From Patescibacteria group bacterium (lineage in GTDB: Bacteria; Patescibacteriota; Microgenomatia; UBA1406; GWC2-37-13), in the NCBI GenBank assembly GCA_023380935.1, contig JAMCST010000011.1, positions 124,001 through 188,000 on the forward strand: a stretch of 64,000 nucleotides of DNA, written 5' to 3'. Within the stretch, counting starts at the first letter, position 1, and the number at the start of each line of letters is the position of its first letter. Below, in pieces: positions 9,336 through 19,644 of the stretch. The position numbers were made by a program, and so were the translations under genes. The notes below the pieces were generated by a model. That model was not told the origin of the DNA, searched no databases, and saw nothing but the letters and a program-made list of their open reading frames with translations.

Positions 9336-10137
9336 ACTGAATCAGTTACGGGAACTATTAAGACAAAAAGCCAAACTGGTGGCCATGCTGGCGCCGTCTT
9401 TTCCGATAATGTTTAACTATCCCACTATTGTTTCCCGGTTAAAACAACTGGGGTTCGGTTACGTGGTGGAGGTGGCGGTGGGAGCGGAGCGAACCAACGC
9501 GGCCGTGGCCCAACTACTTAGGGACGATCCCCAGACGCGCTTCATTACCAGCCCCTGCCCCAGCTTTGTGCGCTACATCAGAACCAAACATCCCGAACTG
9601 ATTCCTTACCTTGCCTTTAAGGCCGACTCGCCGATGGTGGCGACGGCGCGGATCGTCAACCAAACCTATTCCGGCTACCGGCCGGTATTTATCGGTCCGT
9701 GCATCGTGAAAAAACGCGAGGCAAGCGAAGATTATCCCCAGCTTAACATTTTAGTAATCACCTACAAAGAACTATTGTCATCATTCCCTCAACTCGCAGA
9801 CGCCGCTCCCGCCACCGGGGCGGCCGGCGACGGCTTTGATATGACGGCCGGCATCACGCGCATCTACCCGATGGACGGCGGACTCACCTTTAGCGGCGGC
9901 ATCAATGCCATTCTTAAGGAAGAAGAAATCCGGATCGTCTCGGGCTGGAAAAACATCGAGATCGTGCTTGAAGAATTTAAAAAAGACTGCTCTATCCGGT
10001 TTGTCGATGCCCTGTTTTGCGACGGCGGCTGCATCAACGGTCCGGGAATTACCAGCCCGTTAACCACCGAGGAACGCCAACAAAAAGTGCTACAGTTTCA
10101 GAAAACGAATCAGGTGGTAACCTCCCGAAGCCAGTAA
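9328..10137 (+). CDS. stand-alone [FeFe]-hydrogenase large-subunit C-terminal (H-cluster-like) domain protein
   Basis: ITSPCPSFVRYI, FIGPCIVKKREA, ALFCDGGCINGPG; no N-terminal ferredoxin domain; ATG at 9328. Confidence 0.82.
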   Translation: MNELNQLRELLRQKAKLVAMLAPSFPIMFNYPTIVSRLKQLGFGYVVEVAVGAERTNAAVAQLLRDDPQTRFITSPCPSFVRYIRTKHPELIPYLAFKADSPMVATARIVNQTYSGYRPVFIGPCIVKKREASEDYPQLNILVITYKELLSSFPQLADAAPATGAAGDGFDMTAGITRIYPMDGGLTFSGGINAILKEEEIRIVSGWKNIEIVLEEFKKDCSIRFVDALFCDGGCINGPGITSPLTTEERQQKVLQFQKTNQVVTSRSQ

Positions 10138-10635
10138 CACCGAGCCGAAGAAATTCGTCACCATGGTCGTCCATAAATAAAGTTTTATCTCCACCCGCTC
10201 CATCCCGGCCATGACGCTGATGATCTTGCCGCCATATCCGGGAATCAGTCGCCCCAAAATCAAGAACCAGGGAGAGTTGACCGGTAAACGGTGCAGACCA
10301 AACGGCAGAATGTTTTTCGTTAACCTCCTTTTGGTAATCCGGCTGATGTGGCTGCCGAAATAGTACTCGACCGTCGCCGCCGTCATATTCCCCACCCAGC
10401 TGATGATGATGCCGAACCAGGGTCCGAACATCACGCCGCTGATTATGGTCAGCGGATCGGTGGACACCGGGGTTAAGGCAAACAAACCGTAAAAAAATAC
10501 CAGCACCAGCGGCGCGGCCAAACCGGCCCGTTGTACCACGTTATCCACGTCGTGAATATTTTTCACCAACAGATAGATCAGGGGGATAAACAGAATTAAG
10601 GTTAAAATAGCCGTGACTTTTTCGGTTTTTTTCAT
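10090..10635 (-). CDS. VTT/DedA-TVP38-like membrane protein
   Basis: GVMFGPWFGIIISWVGNMTAATVEYYFG...LGRLIPGYGGKIISVMAGM; overlaps 3' end of convergent gene. Confidence 0.75.
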   Translation of the reverse strand: MKKTEKVTAILTLILFIPLIYLLVKNIHDVDNVVQRAGLAAPLVLVFFYGLFALTPVSTDPLTIISGVMFGPWFGIIISWVGNMTAATVEYYFGSHISRITKRRLTKNILPFGLHRLPVNSPWFLILGRLIPGYGGKIISVMAGMERVEIKLYLWTTMVTNFFGSVLLASGGYHLIRFLKL

Positions 10636-10648
10636 GACTAGGGCGGAA

Positions 10649-12061
10649 TTAAAACTTCGGGTAGGCTTGGTAAGTGATCTTGTTCCAGTATAATCCCGCT
10701 TGCTGTGATCCGCTGACTGACAAGCGGTAACATAAATATATTTTGTTTTCCGTGACTAAACCGGCATCGGAAGCGATCGTTTGAAAATCGCTGGAGTCGA
10801 ACAGACGATAGCCGTCGGCATAGGTAAATGCCGCATCGGTTCCCACCGAATTTGCCAACGTATAACCAAACCCGTTATTGGAGGCCGTTGACCAAGCGGC
10901 GGCCGTCGTGGTCGAACAGGACCCGTCACAGGTTCCGTCGCCGATCGACGGACTGCTGCCGTCTTTTTTTAACGAACCGTCCGACTTCACCTGCAATACG
11001 TAACCGCCGGTGGTGTTGGTGGTAATGGTATGAAGATGGGCGGCGTCAAAAAAAGTGTTGGAGGCGTAGACCGTTCCGAACGGTACGCTGGTCGCGGTCG
11101 TCGCCACCGAGGTGGTGGTGTTACACACCGAACTGCTTGCCGCCACACTGCTGATTGTCCAGGTGACCGAGATCGGAATGTAGGCGCTCACCATAATGCC
11201 GTCGTTGGCGGTGATGCCGGTGTCGGCCTTTTCGATGATGTTATTGCTCGAATCCTCGGTCTGGACCGTTACCACCAGTTTGTCACCGACGCCGCGGGTG
11301 TGCGAGGTGCCTGACGGAGCCGGGTTGATGAAGCGGTCGGCGACGGTCGAGGCGTGGCCCAAGGTAACGGTGTATACCCTTGAAGCGCTCCAGGAACCGC
11401 CGGCGGTCGCCGTGATCATGTGGTAGGTCTGTCCGGCAATGGTGGTGGTGGAGTAGGCGGGGGAGGTGAGGGTTTCGCTGCCGGCACAGCTGGCGCTACA
11501 GGACAAAGATACCACTCCGGCCGAGGCGATGTCCGTATCCAAAGTATTGGCGTCAAATTTGCCCGAGTCAGGTATGCCGTCACCGCTACTTGATGAGGCA
11601 GCCGGCACGTAGATTCGGATGTGGTCGAGGTTGGCCACGGTGGTGGGCTGAAAGGTGATGGCCATTCTCGCCGACTGGCTGGCCACCACCCGGTCACCGG
11701 GCTGCAGCCCGCCGGTGACGCCGCTGCTGACGGAAAAGTCGGTACTGTCCAGTACGTTGGACACCGTATAGGTAGTCTGGCTGTTGCAGCCGTTGCTGTT
11801 GGGGTTATTAAAACAGACTCCGTCGCCGTTGAACAGATTGCCGGTGTCGTTGTCCGGCTCGCCGCTGGACTTGACGACGACGTCGCTGCCGCCGGTCGCT
11901 ACGGCCGTATTTACCGAGCCGTAGTAGGAAAAACGCGAGTTGGTCAAGGTCGTATAGGCTTGTTGCGGTACCCCAAGCGCCAATGCCTGACGTTGCCCTC
12001 CGGAAATAAATATAGCGGTCGCAAAAAATCCGGTCAACAATAATAAGCTTAGTCTTCTCAC
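10649..12061 (-). CDS. secreted protein, Ser/Thr/Ala-rich, likely cell-surface
   Basis: Signal peptide MRRLSLLLLTGFFATAIFISGGQRQALA; low-complexity beta-rich body. Confidence 0.7.
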   Translation of the reverse strand: MRRLSLLLLTGFFATAIFISGGQRQALALGVPQQAYTTLTNSRFSYYGSVNTAVATGGSDVVVKSSGEPDNDTGNLFNGDGVCFNNPNSNGCNSQTTYTVSNVLDSTDFSVSSGVTGGLQPGDRVVASQSARMAITFQPTTVANLDHIRIYVPAASSSSGDGIPDSGKFDANTLDTDIASAGVVSLSCSASCAGSETLTSPAYSTTTIAGQTYHMITATAGGSWSASRVYTVTLGHASTVADRFINPAPSGTSHTRGVGDKLVVTVQTEDSSNNIIEKADTGITANDGIMVSAYIPISVTWTISSVAASSSVCNTTTSVATTATSVPFGTVYASNTFFDAAHLHTITTNTTGGYVLQVKSDGSLKKDGSSPSIGDGTCDGSCSTTTAAAWSTASNNGFGYTLANSVGTDAAFTYADGYRLFDSSDFQTIASDAGLVTENKIYLCYRLSVSGSQQAGLYWNKITYQAYPKF

Positions 12062-12150
12062 GCGGATATGCCTGTTGGGAATCTGTAATCGATAGCTATG
12101 GTATTATTATATAAACTGTATATCATTACGGCATTAATTGCAATTACCCG

Positions 12151-13335
12151 ATGAGTGATGTATTTGCCGCCGCTTTAAAACTGCACCGCCGTTTCCAGGG
12201 AAAACTGGCGGTTACCGAAACGGTAGCGCTGAATAACCGCCGCGATCTTTCCCTTCTTTATACCCCCGGTGTCGCCGAACCTTGCCGTGTTATTGCCCGC
12301 CACCCGGACCAGGCCTATGATTTAACTTGGAAAGGTCGAACCGTCGCGGTGATCTCCGACGGGTCGGCGGTTTTGGGATTGGGGAACATCGGGCCGGCGG
12401 CCGCCTTACCGGTAATGGAGGGTAAGGCGCTGCTGTTAAAAAGATTCGCCGATGTCGATGCCGTCCCCCTGGTGATCAACACCCAGGAACCGGATGAAAT
12501 CGTCCGTTTCGTCCGCCAGATCGCTCCATCTTTCGCCGGCATCAATCTTGAGGACATCTCGGCTCCCCGCTGTTTCCAGATTGAGGAAGAACTGCAAACG
12601 CTGGGCATTCCGGTTTTTCACGACGACCAACACGGCACCGCAATCGTGGTGGCGGCGGCGCTGCATAACGCCGCCAAAGTCGTAAACAAATCTTACCAAA
12701 CGTTGCGCGTGGTAATTGTCGGCGCGGGGGCGGCCGGCCTGGCGGTGGCGCGCATGCTGCTGGGGCTAAACTGTTCGGCCAATGTCTGCCAGTATATTCC
12801 GGGTCTCCCCCGCGTCAAAGACGTGGTGGTGGTTGACCGCGAAGGCGCGCTGGTGCTTGGCCGGGTCAAGATGAACCTTTACAAACAGGCGGTCGCCGCC
12901 GTTTCCAATCACGACAAAAAAGCCGGGACGCTGGACAACGTAATCAAAAACGCCGACGTGGTGATCGGTGTTTCCGCTCCCGGCCTCGTCAAACCGACGA
13001 TGATTAAGGCAATGGCGCCGGCGGCGATTGTTTTCAGCCTGGCCAACCCGATCCCCGAAATCATGCCGGACGCCGCCCGGGCGGCCGGAGCCGCCGTGGT
13101 CGCCAGCGGCCGCAGCGATTTCCCCAATCAGATCAATAACGTGCTCGCCTTTCCGGGAATTTTCCGGGCGGTAATCAAAGGCCGTCTGACGCAGATCAAT
13201 CAGGCAATGAAGGTGGCGGCAGTCAGGGCGCTGGCCAACATGATCAAAACACCCGGGCCGGAAAACATCATTCCCGATGTTTTTACTCCCAAACTGGCGG
13301 AAAAAATTGCCCAGGCCGTCTTAACCCAGGCTTGA
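12151..13335 (+). CDS. NAD(P)-dependent malic enzyme
   Basis: LYTPGVAEPC, ISDGSAVLGLGNIGP, NLEDISAPRCF, VFHDDQHGTAIV, GAGAAGLA; bacterial short form. Confidence 0.95.
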   Translation: MSDVFAAALKLHRRFQGKLAVTETVALNNRRDLSLLYTPGVAEPCRVIARHPDQAYDLTWKGRTVAVISDGSAVLGLGNIGPAAALPVMEGKALLLKRFADVDAVPLVINTQEPDEIVRFVRQIAPSFAGINLEDISAPRCFQIEEELQTLGIPVFHDDQHGTAIVVAAALHNAAKVVNKSYQTLRVVIVGAGAAGLAVARMLLGLNCSANVCQYIPGLPRVKDVVVVDREGALVLGRVKMNLYKQAVAAVSNHDKKAGTLDNVIKNADVVIGVSAPGLVKPTMIKAMAPAAIVFSLANPIPEIMPDAARAAGAAVVASGRSDFPNQINNVLAFPGIFRAVIKGRLTQINQAMKVAAVRALANMIKTPGPENIIPDVFTPKLAEKIAQAVLTQA

Positions 13336-13346
13336 TAAAATATAGC

Positions 13347-14525
13347 GTGGCAAAAAAAATCTTTCTCACCCTGATTCTGTTTACTGGGATAGCCACGGGC
13401 TATCTGATGGGCAACGCCGCCACGACTCATTCTTTGCCGGATCTGACATTAACCGAAATTCTCTCTCCGTTGGCCGGCGCCAAACGCCAGGTCATCGGCT
13501 TTTTACCTTACTGGCTGCTTGACCGCGCCCAAACCGATTACAGCCGGTTCATCAATCAGCTCGACTATTTCGGGTTAACAGCGGCGCCGGATGGCACCAT
13601 TGTCAAGGAACTCAACCCGGGCGAAGCCGAACCGGGATGGTACAATCTGAACTCCGGCAAACTCGACCCTTTTTTCCAAAACGCCAAAGACCACCAAATC
13701 AAGTTGGGACTGGTGGTATTTTCCAGCGACGAAACCGCCATCGGCCAGCTTATCAGTCAACCGGCCAACCATGCCCATAAACTGGTGGAAGCGGTTGGCC
13801 CGTTAATGAAACAGTACGGTTTTTCCGAACTGAATCTGGATATTGAAAGCGTACTGACCGCCTCGGATGAGGCGCGGCAAAACTTTACCACGCTGGTTAA
13901 AACCATCAGACAGGACATGACCGAGCAAAATCTGGGCCGGCTAAGCATCGACGTCAGCCCGATTGTTTTGGTCAAACCTTATCTGGTCGACGTAGCGGCG
14001 GTCGCACCGACGGTAGACGCGGTTATTCTCATGACCTATGATTACCATTATGCCGGTTCGATCGTCACCGGACCGGTGGCGCCGGTCAACGGCGCCGGCA
14101 CCGAGGCCGAGTTTGACACGGCCACCGCCATTGCCTTGGCGCGCAAGATCTTGCCACCGGAAAAGATCATTCTCGGATTGCCGCTTTACGGCTACCGCTG
14201 GGAAACCCTGACCGATAATCCGCGATCCGCCGTCTTGGTCGGTTCCGGTATCAGCATCAGCAACCAAAAAGCCGAAGAATTTATCGCTTCGTGCGCTTCC
14301 TGCAGCGCCCAAATCGACCATTACGGTCAGGAAAGCTATGTGATTTACCGCGACCAGGACACCGATACTTACTATCAGTTGTTTTATCCTGACCAGATGG
14401 CGACCGCGGCCAAGCTCAAACTGGCCGAAAGCGGTCGCCTCGGCGGTGTGGCGCTCTGGGCGTTGGGCTACGAAGGTAAAACCATTTTGACGCCATTGGA
14501 AAATTACCGCAGTACCTGGCGTTAA
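13347..14525 (+). CDS. glycoside hydrolase family 18-like (YaaH/spore germination type) protein
   Basis: VIGFLPYWLLD, SELNLDIES, MTYDYHYAGSIVTGPVAP, GLPLYGYRW; GTG start at 13347 after malic enzyme stop (alternative TTG at 13332). Confidence 0.85.
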   Translation: MAKKIFLTLILFTGIATGYLMGNAATTHSLPDLTLTEILSPLAGAKRQVIGFLPYWLLDRAQTDYSRFINQLDYFGLTAAPDGTIVKELNPGEAEPGWYNLNSGKLDPFFQNAKDHQIKLGLVVFSSDETAIGQLISQPANHAHKLVEAVGPLMKQYGFSELNLDIESVLTASDEARQNFTTLVKTIRQDMTEQNLGRLSIDVSPIVLVKPYLVDVAAVAPTVDAVILMTYDYHYAGSIVTGPVAPVNGAGTEAEFDTATAIALARKILPPEKIILGLPLYGYRWETLTDNPRSAVLVGSGISISNQKAEEFIASCASCSAQIDHYGQESYVIYRDQDTDTYYQLFYPDQMATAAKLKLAESGRLGGVALWALGYEGKTILTPLENYRSTWR

Positions 14526-14531
14526 ATTATT

Positions 14532-15179
14532 TCATTCAACTGCCCCCTCCCGCCGGTCGTTGTCAAAAACAAACCGTTCACCCGGTTGCAGCGAAATCAC
14601 CTGGCTGTTGAGGTCGCGGTCGTTATATCCCACCCTTACCTCTCCTTTAATCACCGTTACCGCGATTATCCCAGTGTCCGGATCGATCGCCAGACGTGTC
14701 TCTCCGGTGCCGATCACCGTTACCAACCGCATAGTTTTAACCGACCAGGGCGCCTTGTCTTCGTTGCGATAATCAATGCCGCCGGCGCTTTGGTCAAACA
14801 CAAACCGCGCCGGCAGAGTCTGGACAAACTCGACCTTGGCGTTGTCCGCCAGCGCCAGCTTTCCCTGGGTGGGAAACACCACGGTCGCTTGGCCGACCTT
14901 TCCGGTCATCAGAGTTTCTCCCTGCTGGATCACCCGTCCGGACCGGAGACGGGCCGGTTGGGTAGCGACACGCGACTGCCAAGCAACCTCACCGCTTAAG
15001 CTGGTTAACTTGGCTTTAACCGCGTCCAGCGGCGGCTGGGCAACGCTAAAACTGGTCTGGTCGACCCCACCGGTTAGGGCTACGGGACTGATAATTGACG
15101 ATGACGGTCTAACGTTAAGTATTACTCCCGCCACTAAACCAACTAATAGTACTAATACCAATTGTATTAATAGTCGCAT
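14532..15179 (-). CDS. FecR-like domain protein, N-terminal TM anchor
   Basis: LTSLSGEVAWQ...GETLMTGKVGQATVVFPTQGKLALADNAKVEF...ISLQPGERFVFDN. Confidence 0.72.
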   Translation of the reverse strand: MRLLIQLVLVLLVGLVAGVILNVRPSSSIISPVALTGGVDQTSFSVAQPPLDAVKAKLTSLSGEVAWQSRVATQPARLRSGRVIQQGETLMTGKVGQATVVFPTQGKLALADNAKVEFVQTLPARFVFDQSAGGIDYRNEDKAPWSVKTMRLVTVIGTGETRLAIDPDTGIIAVTVIKGEVRVGYNDRDLNSQVISLQPGERFVFDNDRREGAVE

Positions 15180-15192
15180 ATAGCTAATTTAT

Positions 15193-16563
15193 CTATCGGT
15201 TGAAGTAATCGGTGGCATCGCTTGGCGTCGCCCCCACATATATTCGTTTTGGTCGCCCTTTCTTGTTAAACTCGAATCTGACTTCCTGACCGATGCAACC
15301 GTTTCCCGGCCCTTTTACTGCCAGAAAGCGATTTCTACCCAGGTAGCTTAACCGGCAAAGACCAGCCATCGGTTTTAAACCCGGGTTAATTAACGCCAGT
15401 TGACGATTAACAACCACCGATTCGGTTGCTCCCCAGATATTTAAAAACGTGCCTTCAAACTGCTTCAGCGATTTTGTCGATGCTTTGGAATCGGTAAAAC
15501 TACCATACTGGCGGAAAAGTTGGTCTAAGGTGTGAAAAAATGTCTGGGCAAAAATAACCGGATCAACATTAATGGCATTAGTGAGAATTACAATCCCAAT
15601 CTGTTTAGTCGCATTAAGGGCAATGATCGTTTTAAATCCCTGGAAACCGCCGGAATGACTGTAAATCGTCTGATCGCCCATTTTCCATGACCGAAATCCC
15701 ACCTCCTGCCGTACACCATCTTCGTCATCTAGCCACTGAATTCTCCGTAACTCCCGTTTACTCTCCTCAGTCAATAAAGTCTGATTGCCCGTAAACTGAG
15801 CGCTGATAAACTTGGCCAAATCAATGATGCATGACGTGTAACCGGTAGCTGCCGCCATCCCGGCAGTGGTGATAGTGGGGAAAATCGGTCGAGGACGGTC
15901 GGGAAAACGCAGGCCGTAACCGATCGCCAACGTTAAGTCGTCGATTTTTTCAACGTCAACACTGGTTTTGTCCATTGCCAGTTTGGAGAAGATATTGGCT
16001 TTTATGTAATCGGCATAGCCCTGTCCTGTTACTGTTGCAATCAACTCGCCCAGTATGGCATAACCGAGATTGGAGTATTTCCATCTTTGATTCGGATCGA
16101 AACAAAGAGTGGCAGATTTAATGTATGTTTTTATCTGGATAACAGTAGGAAAACACATTGTTACCCAATGCGTTGTATTACCATCACGCGATAATCCCGC
16201 CGTATGGGTCAATAGTTGACGGATGGTAATTCTTTCCAAACGTCTGTCTTTTTTTGAGCGAAACCAAGGCAAATGTTCAACCACATAGTCGTCTAACCTA
16301 ATTAAACGACGTTCAACCAACTGCATTACCGCTGTAGCGGTGAAGGTTTTAGAGATCGACGCGATGCGAAAACCGGTGACGGCGGTAGGTTTAACTTTGG
16401 TCTTACGGTTGGCATAACCGTAATTCCCCGTAAAAATCAGTTTGTCTTGATGGACAACCCCGTAGGAAAAGGCGGGAATGTCTCTGATGCGCGCCTGGAA
16501 ACGAAACGATCGGGAAACAATGTTGGTCGCTGTCGATAACACCGCCATCGTCTTATTCTCCAT
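15193..16563 (-). CDS. serine hydrolase, beta-lactamase/D-Ala-D-Ala carboxypeptidase class C family
   Basis: SISKTFTATAVMQLVE (SxxK), YSNLGYAILGELIATVTG (YxN), HSGGFQGFKT. Confidence 0.92.
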   Translation of the reverse strand: MENKTMAVLSTATNIVSRSFRFQARIRDIPAFSYGVVHQDKLIFTGNYGYANRKTKVKPTAVTGFRIASISKTFTATAVMQLVERRLIRLDDYVVEHLPWFRSKKDRRLERITIRQLLTHTAGLSRDGNTTHWVTMCFPTVIQIKTYIKSATLCFDPNQRWKYSNLGYAILGELIATVTGQGYADYIKANIFSKLAMDKTSVDVEKIDDLTLAIGYGLRFPDRPRPIFPTITTAGMAAATGYTSCIIDLAKFISAQFTGNQTLLTEESKRELRRIQWLDDEDGVRQEVGFRSWKMGDQTIYSHSGGFQGFKTIIALNATKQIGIVILTNAINVDPVIFAQTFFHTLDQLFRQYGSFTDSKASTKSLKQFEGTFLNIWGATESVVVNRQLALINPGLKPMAGLCRLSYLGRNRFLAVKGPGNGCIGQEVRFEFNKKGRPKRIYVGATPSDATDYFNR

Positions 16564-16572
16564 ATAGTCAGA

Positions 16573-17145
16573 TTACCTTACCAATCCCAACGGCATGTAC
16601 CAGGTAAACGGTTTGGTGCAGACCGGGCATTTGGCCGGCGGGGTCTTGCCTTTGTGGATATAGCCGCAGTTGACGCATTTCCATTCCAGCTCGACATTGG
16701 AGTTATAGAGGGTGTCCTGATCGATTTTTTTGGCCAGGATAATGTACCGTTCTTCGTGCTTCTCTTCCACCTTTTTCAGCTGACCGAACAACCGGATGGC
16801 TTCGGGAATCTTTTCCTCGATCGCCACCTTTTCAAAGTCCGGATACATGCTCGTCCATTCGTAATGCTCGCCTTCGGCCGCTGCCTTGAGGTTGTCCAAC
16901 GTCTTGGCAAAGGGCTTGATGCTTAAATCACCAGTAAAGGCAAGGGGCTGGCTGATCTGCTCGAATAACTCCTCGGCATGGGCCCGTTCGTTGTCGGCGG
17001 TTTCTTCAAAGACGCGCGCCACCCATTCAAGTCCGTCTTTACGCGCCGTTTTGGCATACATATGGTATTTATTCCGCGCCATACTTTCTCCGGCAAACGC
17101 CCGCAGCAAATTCTCCTGGGTTTGTGATGTGCTAGAATGTTTCAT
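16573..17145 (-). CDS. rubrerythrin
   Basis: Diiron ferritin-like domain plus C-terminal rubredoxin CVNCGYIHKGKTPPAKCPVCTKPF. Confidence 0.95.
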   Translation of the reverse strand: MKHSSTSQTQENLLRAFAGESMARNKYHMYAKTARKDGLEWVARVFEETADNERAHAEELFEQISQPLAFTGDLSIKPFAKTLDNLKAAAEGEHYEWTSMYPDFEKVAIEEKIPEAIRLFGQLKKVEEKHEERYIILAKKIDQDTLYNSNVELEWKCVNCGYIHKGKTPPAKCPVCTKPFTWYMPLGLVR

Positions 17146-17173
17146 ATATCAGTATTATAAAAAAATTCGCTTA

Positions 17174-17692
17174 ATGAAACAAGTTCATCTTCTCCGTCAT
17201 GCCCCAAAACATGCCACCGGTGCACTGACCGACGCGGGGAAAAAACTGGCGCAGGAGCGAAAAAAACAAATGGACCATTATGATTTGATTATTGCTTCCG
17301 ATAAACCGCGAGCCGTGGAAACCGCAGTCTTATTAACCGGAAAAACGCCGTTGATTGATAAACGGGCTGGCACGCCGGCCTTTACCCCCGAACAGATGCG
17401 CCAACTCCACCTGGCTGGAGAAAAACATCCATTCGGCGTTGCCGGAGTCATCTTCGATCATCCCCAATACCGACCGATGATTATCACCCAGGCCAAACAA
17501 TTGACGCGGCTGATCGAAGAACTAATGAATAAATTGCCTGCTGACGGAAAAGCCCTAATCATCTCCCATGACGGCGTCATGGTAGCAACGGAAAAACTAT
17601 TGAAAAAACTCCCCCTTGATCGAGCCGACAAAACTTATCCGCCCCTCCATGGATTTTCAATAGACGCTGAAGGAAAAGTTATAAATCTTTAG
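17174..17692 (+). CDS. histidine phosphatase (SixA/phosphoglycerate mutase-like)
   Basis: VHLLRHAPKHATGALTDAGKKLA; ALIISHDGVM; ATG at 17174. Confidence 0.82.
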   Translation: MKQVHLLRHAPKHATGALTDAGKKLAQERKKQMDHYDLIIASDKPRAVETAVLLTGKTPLIDKRAGTPAFTPEQMRQLHLAGEKHPFGVAGVIFDHPQYRPMIITQAKQLTRLIEELMNKLPADGKALIISHDGVMVATEKLLKKLPLDRADKTYPPLHGFSIDAEGKVINL

Positions 17693-17730
17693 CCCGCAAC
17701 ACCTACTTAATAAGCTTAAAAATACTGAAA

Positions 17731-18084
17731 TTGCTCGAGCCTGTCGACTCCGATAATTTACAAAGACGTTTAGAAAAAAGAAAACTAGGGATTAGCCATA
17801 TTCCTTTGGTACCAGGAAATTTCGATAATTTGTTACACTTTGCCCACTATCAAACACCTAACATTCCCGATCTACTTCATAAATTGAGTTTTTACCATGT
17901 AGCGTGGTTTGTACCAACTCAAGCTGACCATCCCTTTGTCCAGCTAAGCGGCAATATCGAAGCCGATGACCAAAATACATTGATACTTTACGACGACTTT
18001 CCTCAATTGCCAAACGGGTCTGTCAAGCCGAATTTGTTGGCTGTATGTTGTTTAAATATCAGCGTTTTAGATAAATCCGATTGA
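17731..18084 (+). CDS. hypothetical protein
   Basis: 117-aa ORF, no family recognised. Confidence 0.4.
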   Translation: MLEPVDSDNLQRRLEKRKLGISHIPLVPGNFDNLLHFAHYQTPNIPDLLHKLSFYHVAWFVPTQADHPFVQLSGNIEADDQNTLILYDDFPQLPNGSVKPNLLAVCCLNISVLDKSD

Positions 18085-18198
18085 TCCCAACAAAACCAAC
18101 CAAAAAAGGGTTTCGTATTTGAAACGAGACAGTTCCAAACTACCAGATTCAGAGACGAAAGAGAGATGATGCATTGGATTTATCAAATATAATGAGAG

Positions 18199-18420
18199 TT
18201 GTTTCTTCACTTTTTGGAACAAACGGCGCTGGTTATGTCATCGGCTCACCGCATCCCATACGTCACTATTGAAGAGAGCGGTTATCTGGACAGAAAGCGG
18301 GCCAGACTGATAGCGGAGCGCGTATTAAAACGGCCACCGACTGACGCCGAAATCGATGCGGAAAAAATTGAGGTAAAAAGACAGCGAGCCTTATTTGCCC
18401 AGCGCCTTGGCTACTTCTGA
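18199..18420 (+). CDS. hypothetical small protein (start possibly 18235)
   Basis: Charged helical ORF, MSSAHRIPYVTIEESGYLDRKRARLIAERVL. Confidence 0.4.
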   Translation: MFLHFLEQTALVMSSAHRIPYVTIEESGYLDRKRARLIAERVLKRPPTDAEIDAEKIEVKRQRALFAQRLGYF

Positions 18421-18585
18421 ATTAGTACAAATTTCAAGTCTTTGGGGTAGTAATAAACACTTGGCGTATGGAAAAAAACTGGAAAGTATAAAGACTGATC
18501 AAAATCTGCAGCGCGTCCTTGCCCCTTTGTTTATCGAATAACCAAGATAAAAAACGGTCTTAATTAGAGTAACAATCACAAAGCT

Positions 18586-19224
18586 TTACGGCCTTAAGAC
18601 AACGGCCGCGGACACCACCAGGAAGATCCCGATCGAGTTGAGAATGAAGGAAAGCAACAAAAACTGATAGGGCTTGAGTCGGGAAATCCCCATCAGGCTG
18701 ACTCCCAGTTCGTCGGGCAACGGTGAGGCGATGATCAAAGCACCCAGCACCGGTAAAGTCCAACTGAAGTACTTGGTGTGAAGCAAATGGGAGATTTTGT
18801 CGCCGCCGAAGTACTCGAAAAAATGCTTGATTTCGTCAACCAAACCCCGGTTGCGGATGTAGTGGAAAATGGTATAGTCGGAAAACACCGCTCCCAGCCC
18901 GGCAATCAAACCGATCTCCATCGGGTTGAGCGTCTCGGCCAGCAACAGCAAAATCACCGTCCCGATGGAAACGGTAAAGGTCGATACAAACAGCATGCCG
19001 CCGAAAAACGCACCCACATAACCCAAACCGCCCAACTTCTCCATAACTGTCCTGAACTGAGGTAAACTCAACAAAATTAACGCGATCAACAATCCGCATC
19101 CCAGATAGGTAAGGTTCTTGTAGCGATAACGATGCCATCTTTTTTTCATCAGGTCCATAGTCACACTATAACAGAACCGATCGACGATTTTGTATAATAA
19201 GACTGCGGCGGCAGATGTCCCCAT
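18586..19224 (-). CDS. integral membrane protein
   Basis: Hydrophobic segments, SPLPDELGVSLMGISRLKPYQF; YqaA/VTT-like appearance. Confidence 0.65.
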   Translation of the reverse strand: MGTSAAAVLLYKIVDRFCYSVTMDLMKKRWHRYRYKNLTYLGCGLLIALILLSLPQFRTVMEKLGGLGYVGAFFGGMLFVSTFTVSIGTVILLLLAETLNPMEIGLIAGLGAVFSDYTIFHYIRNRGLVDEIKHFFEYFGGDKISHLLHTKYFSWTLPVLGALIIASPLPDELGVSLMGISRLKPYQFLLLSFILNSIGIFLVVSAAVVLRP

Positions 19225-19273
19225 TTTGCCTGTATCGCTTTGCCGTCACACATAAACTATTATTGATCATCCG

Positions 19274-19636
19274 ATGGAAACACCCAAAATCAAAGCGCCA
19301 AAAAAAGAGTCGACCAAGATGCATACTCCGTTCGGGAAGTATTTTATGCTGCTTGACCAGGTTGACCGGACAATTAAGCATAGTGATGAATTCGGTTCGT
19401 TCCTGATTTTGAGCCTGGTGGAGGAGGTCGGCGAAATGGCCCGGGCCTACCTGGCTAAGCACGGCCGCAAGGAAACCAACTTGGCCGCCCAACGCGATGA
19501 AAAATACGAACAGGAACTGGGTGATATTCTGCTGGCGATTATCCGCTTCGCCCGAATTAAAAACATTAATCTGCATAAAAGAATTATGTACTCACTTAGG
19601 AAGATCAGGAACAGGAAAACCCATCCGAAAGAATAA
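19274..19636 (+). CDS. MazG-like nucleotide pyrophosphohydrolase
   Basis: LVEEVGEMARAYLA, ELGDILLAIIRFA. Confidence 0.75.
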   Translation: METPKIKAPKKESTKMHTPFGKYFMLLDQVDRTIKHSDEFGSFLILSLVEEVGEMARAYLAKHGRKETNLAAQRDEKYEQELGDILLAIIRFARIKNINLHKRIMYSLRKIRNRKTHPKE

Positions 19637-19644
19637 AACGATTC

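Noticed and set aside
9328-10137. Catalytic [FeFe]-hydrogenase
   Set aside because: Canonical TSCCP is TSPCP, no accessory ferredoxin domain, no maturases in the window.
10090-10137. Convergent overlap of H-cluster-like and VTT genes (and 21061-21098 of Trx-Grx and pyrG) as a regulatory antisense device
   Set aside because: Short tail-to-tail overlaps are expected in compact genomes; no further evidence.
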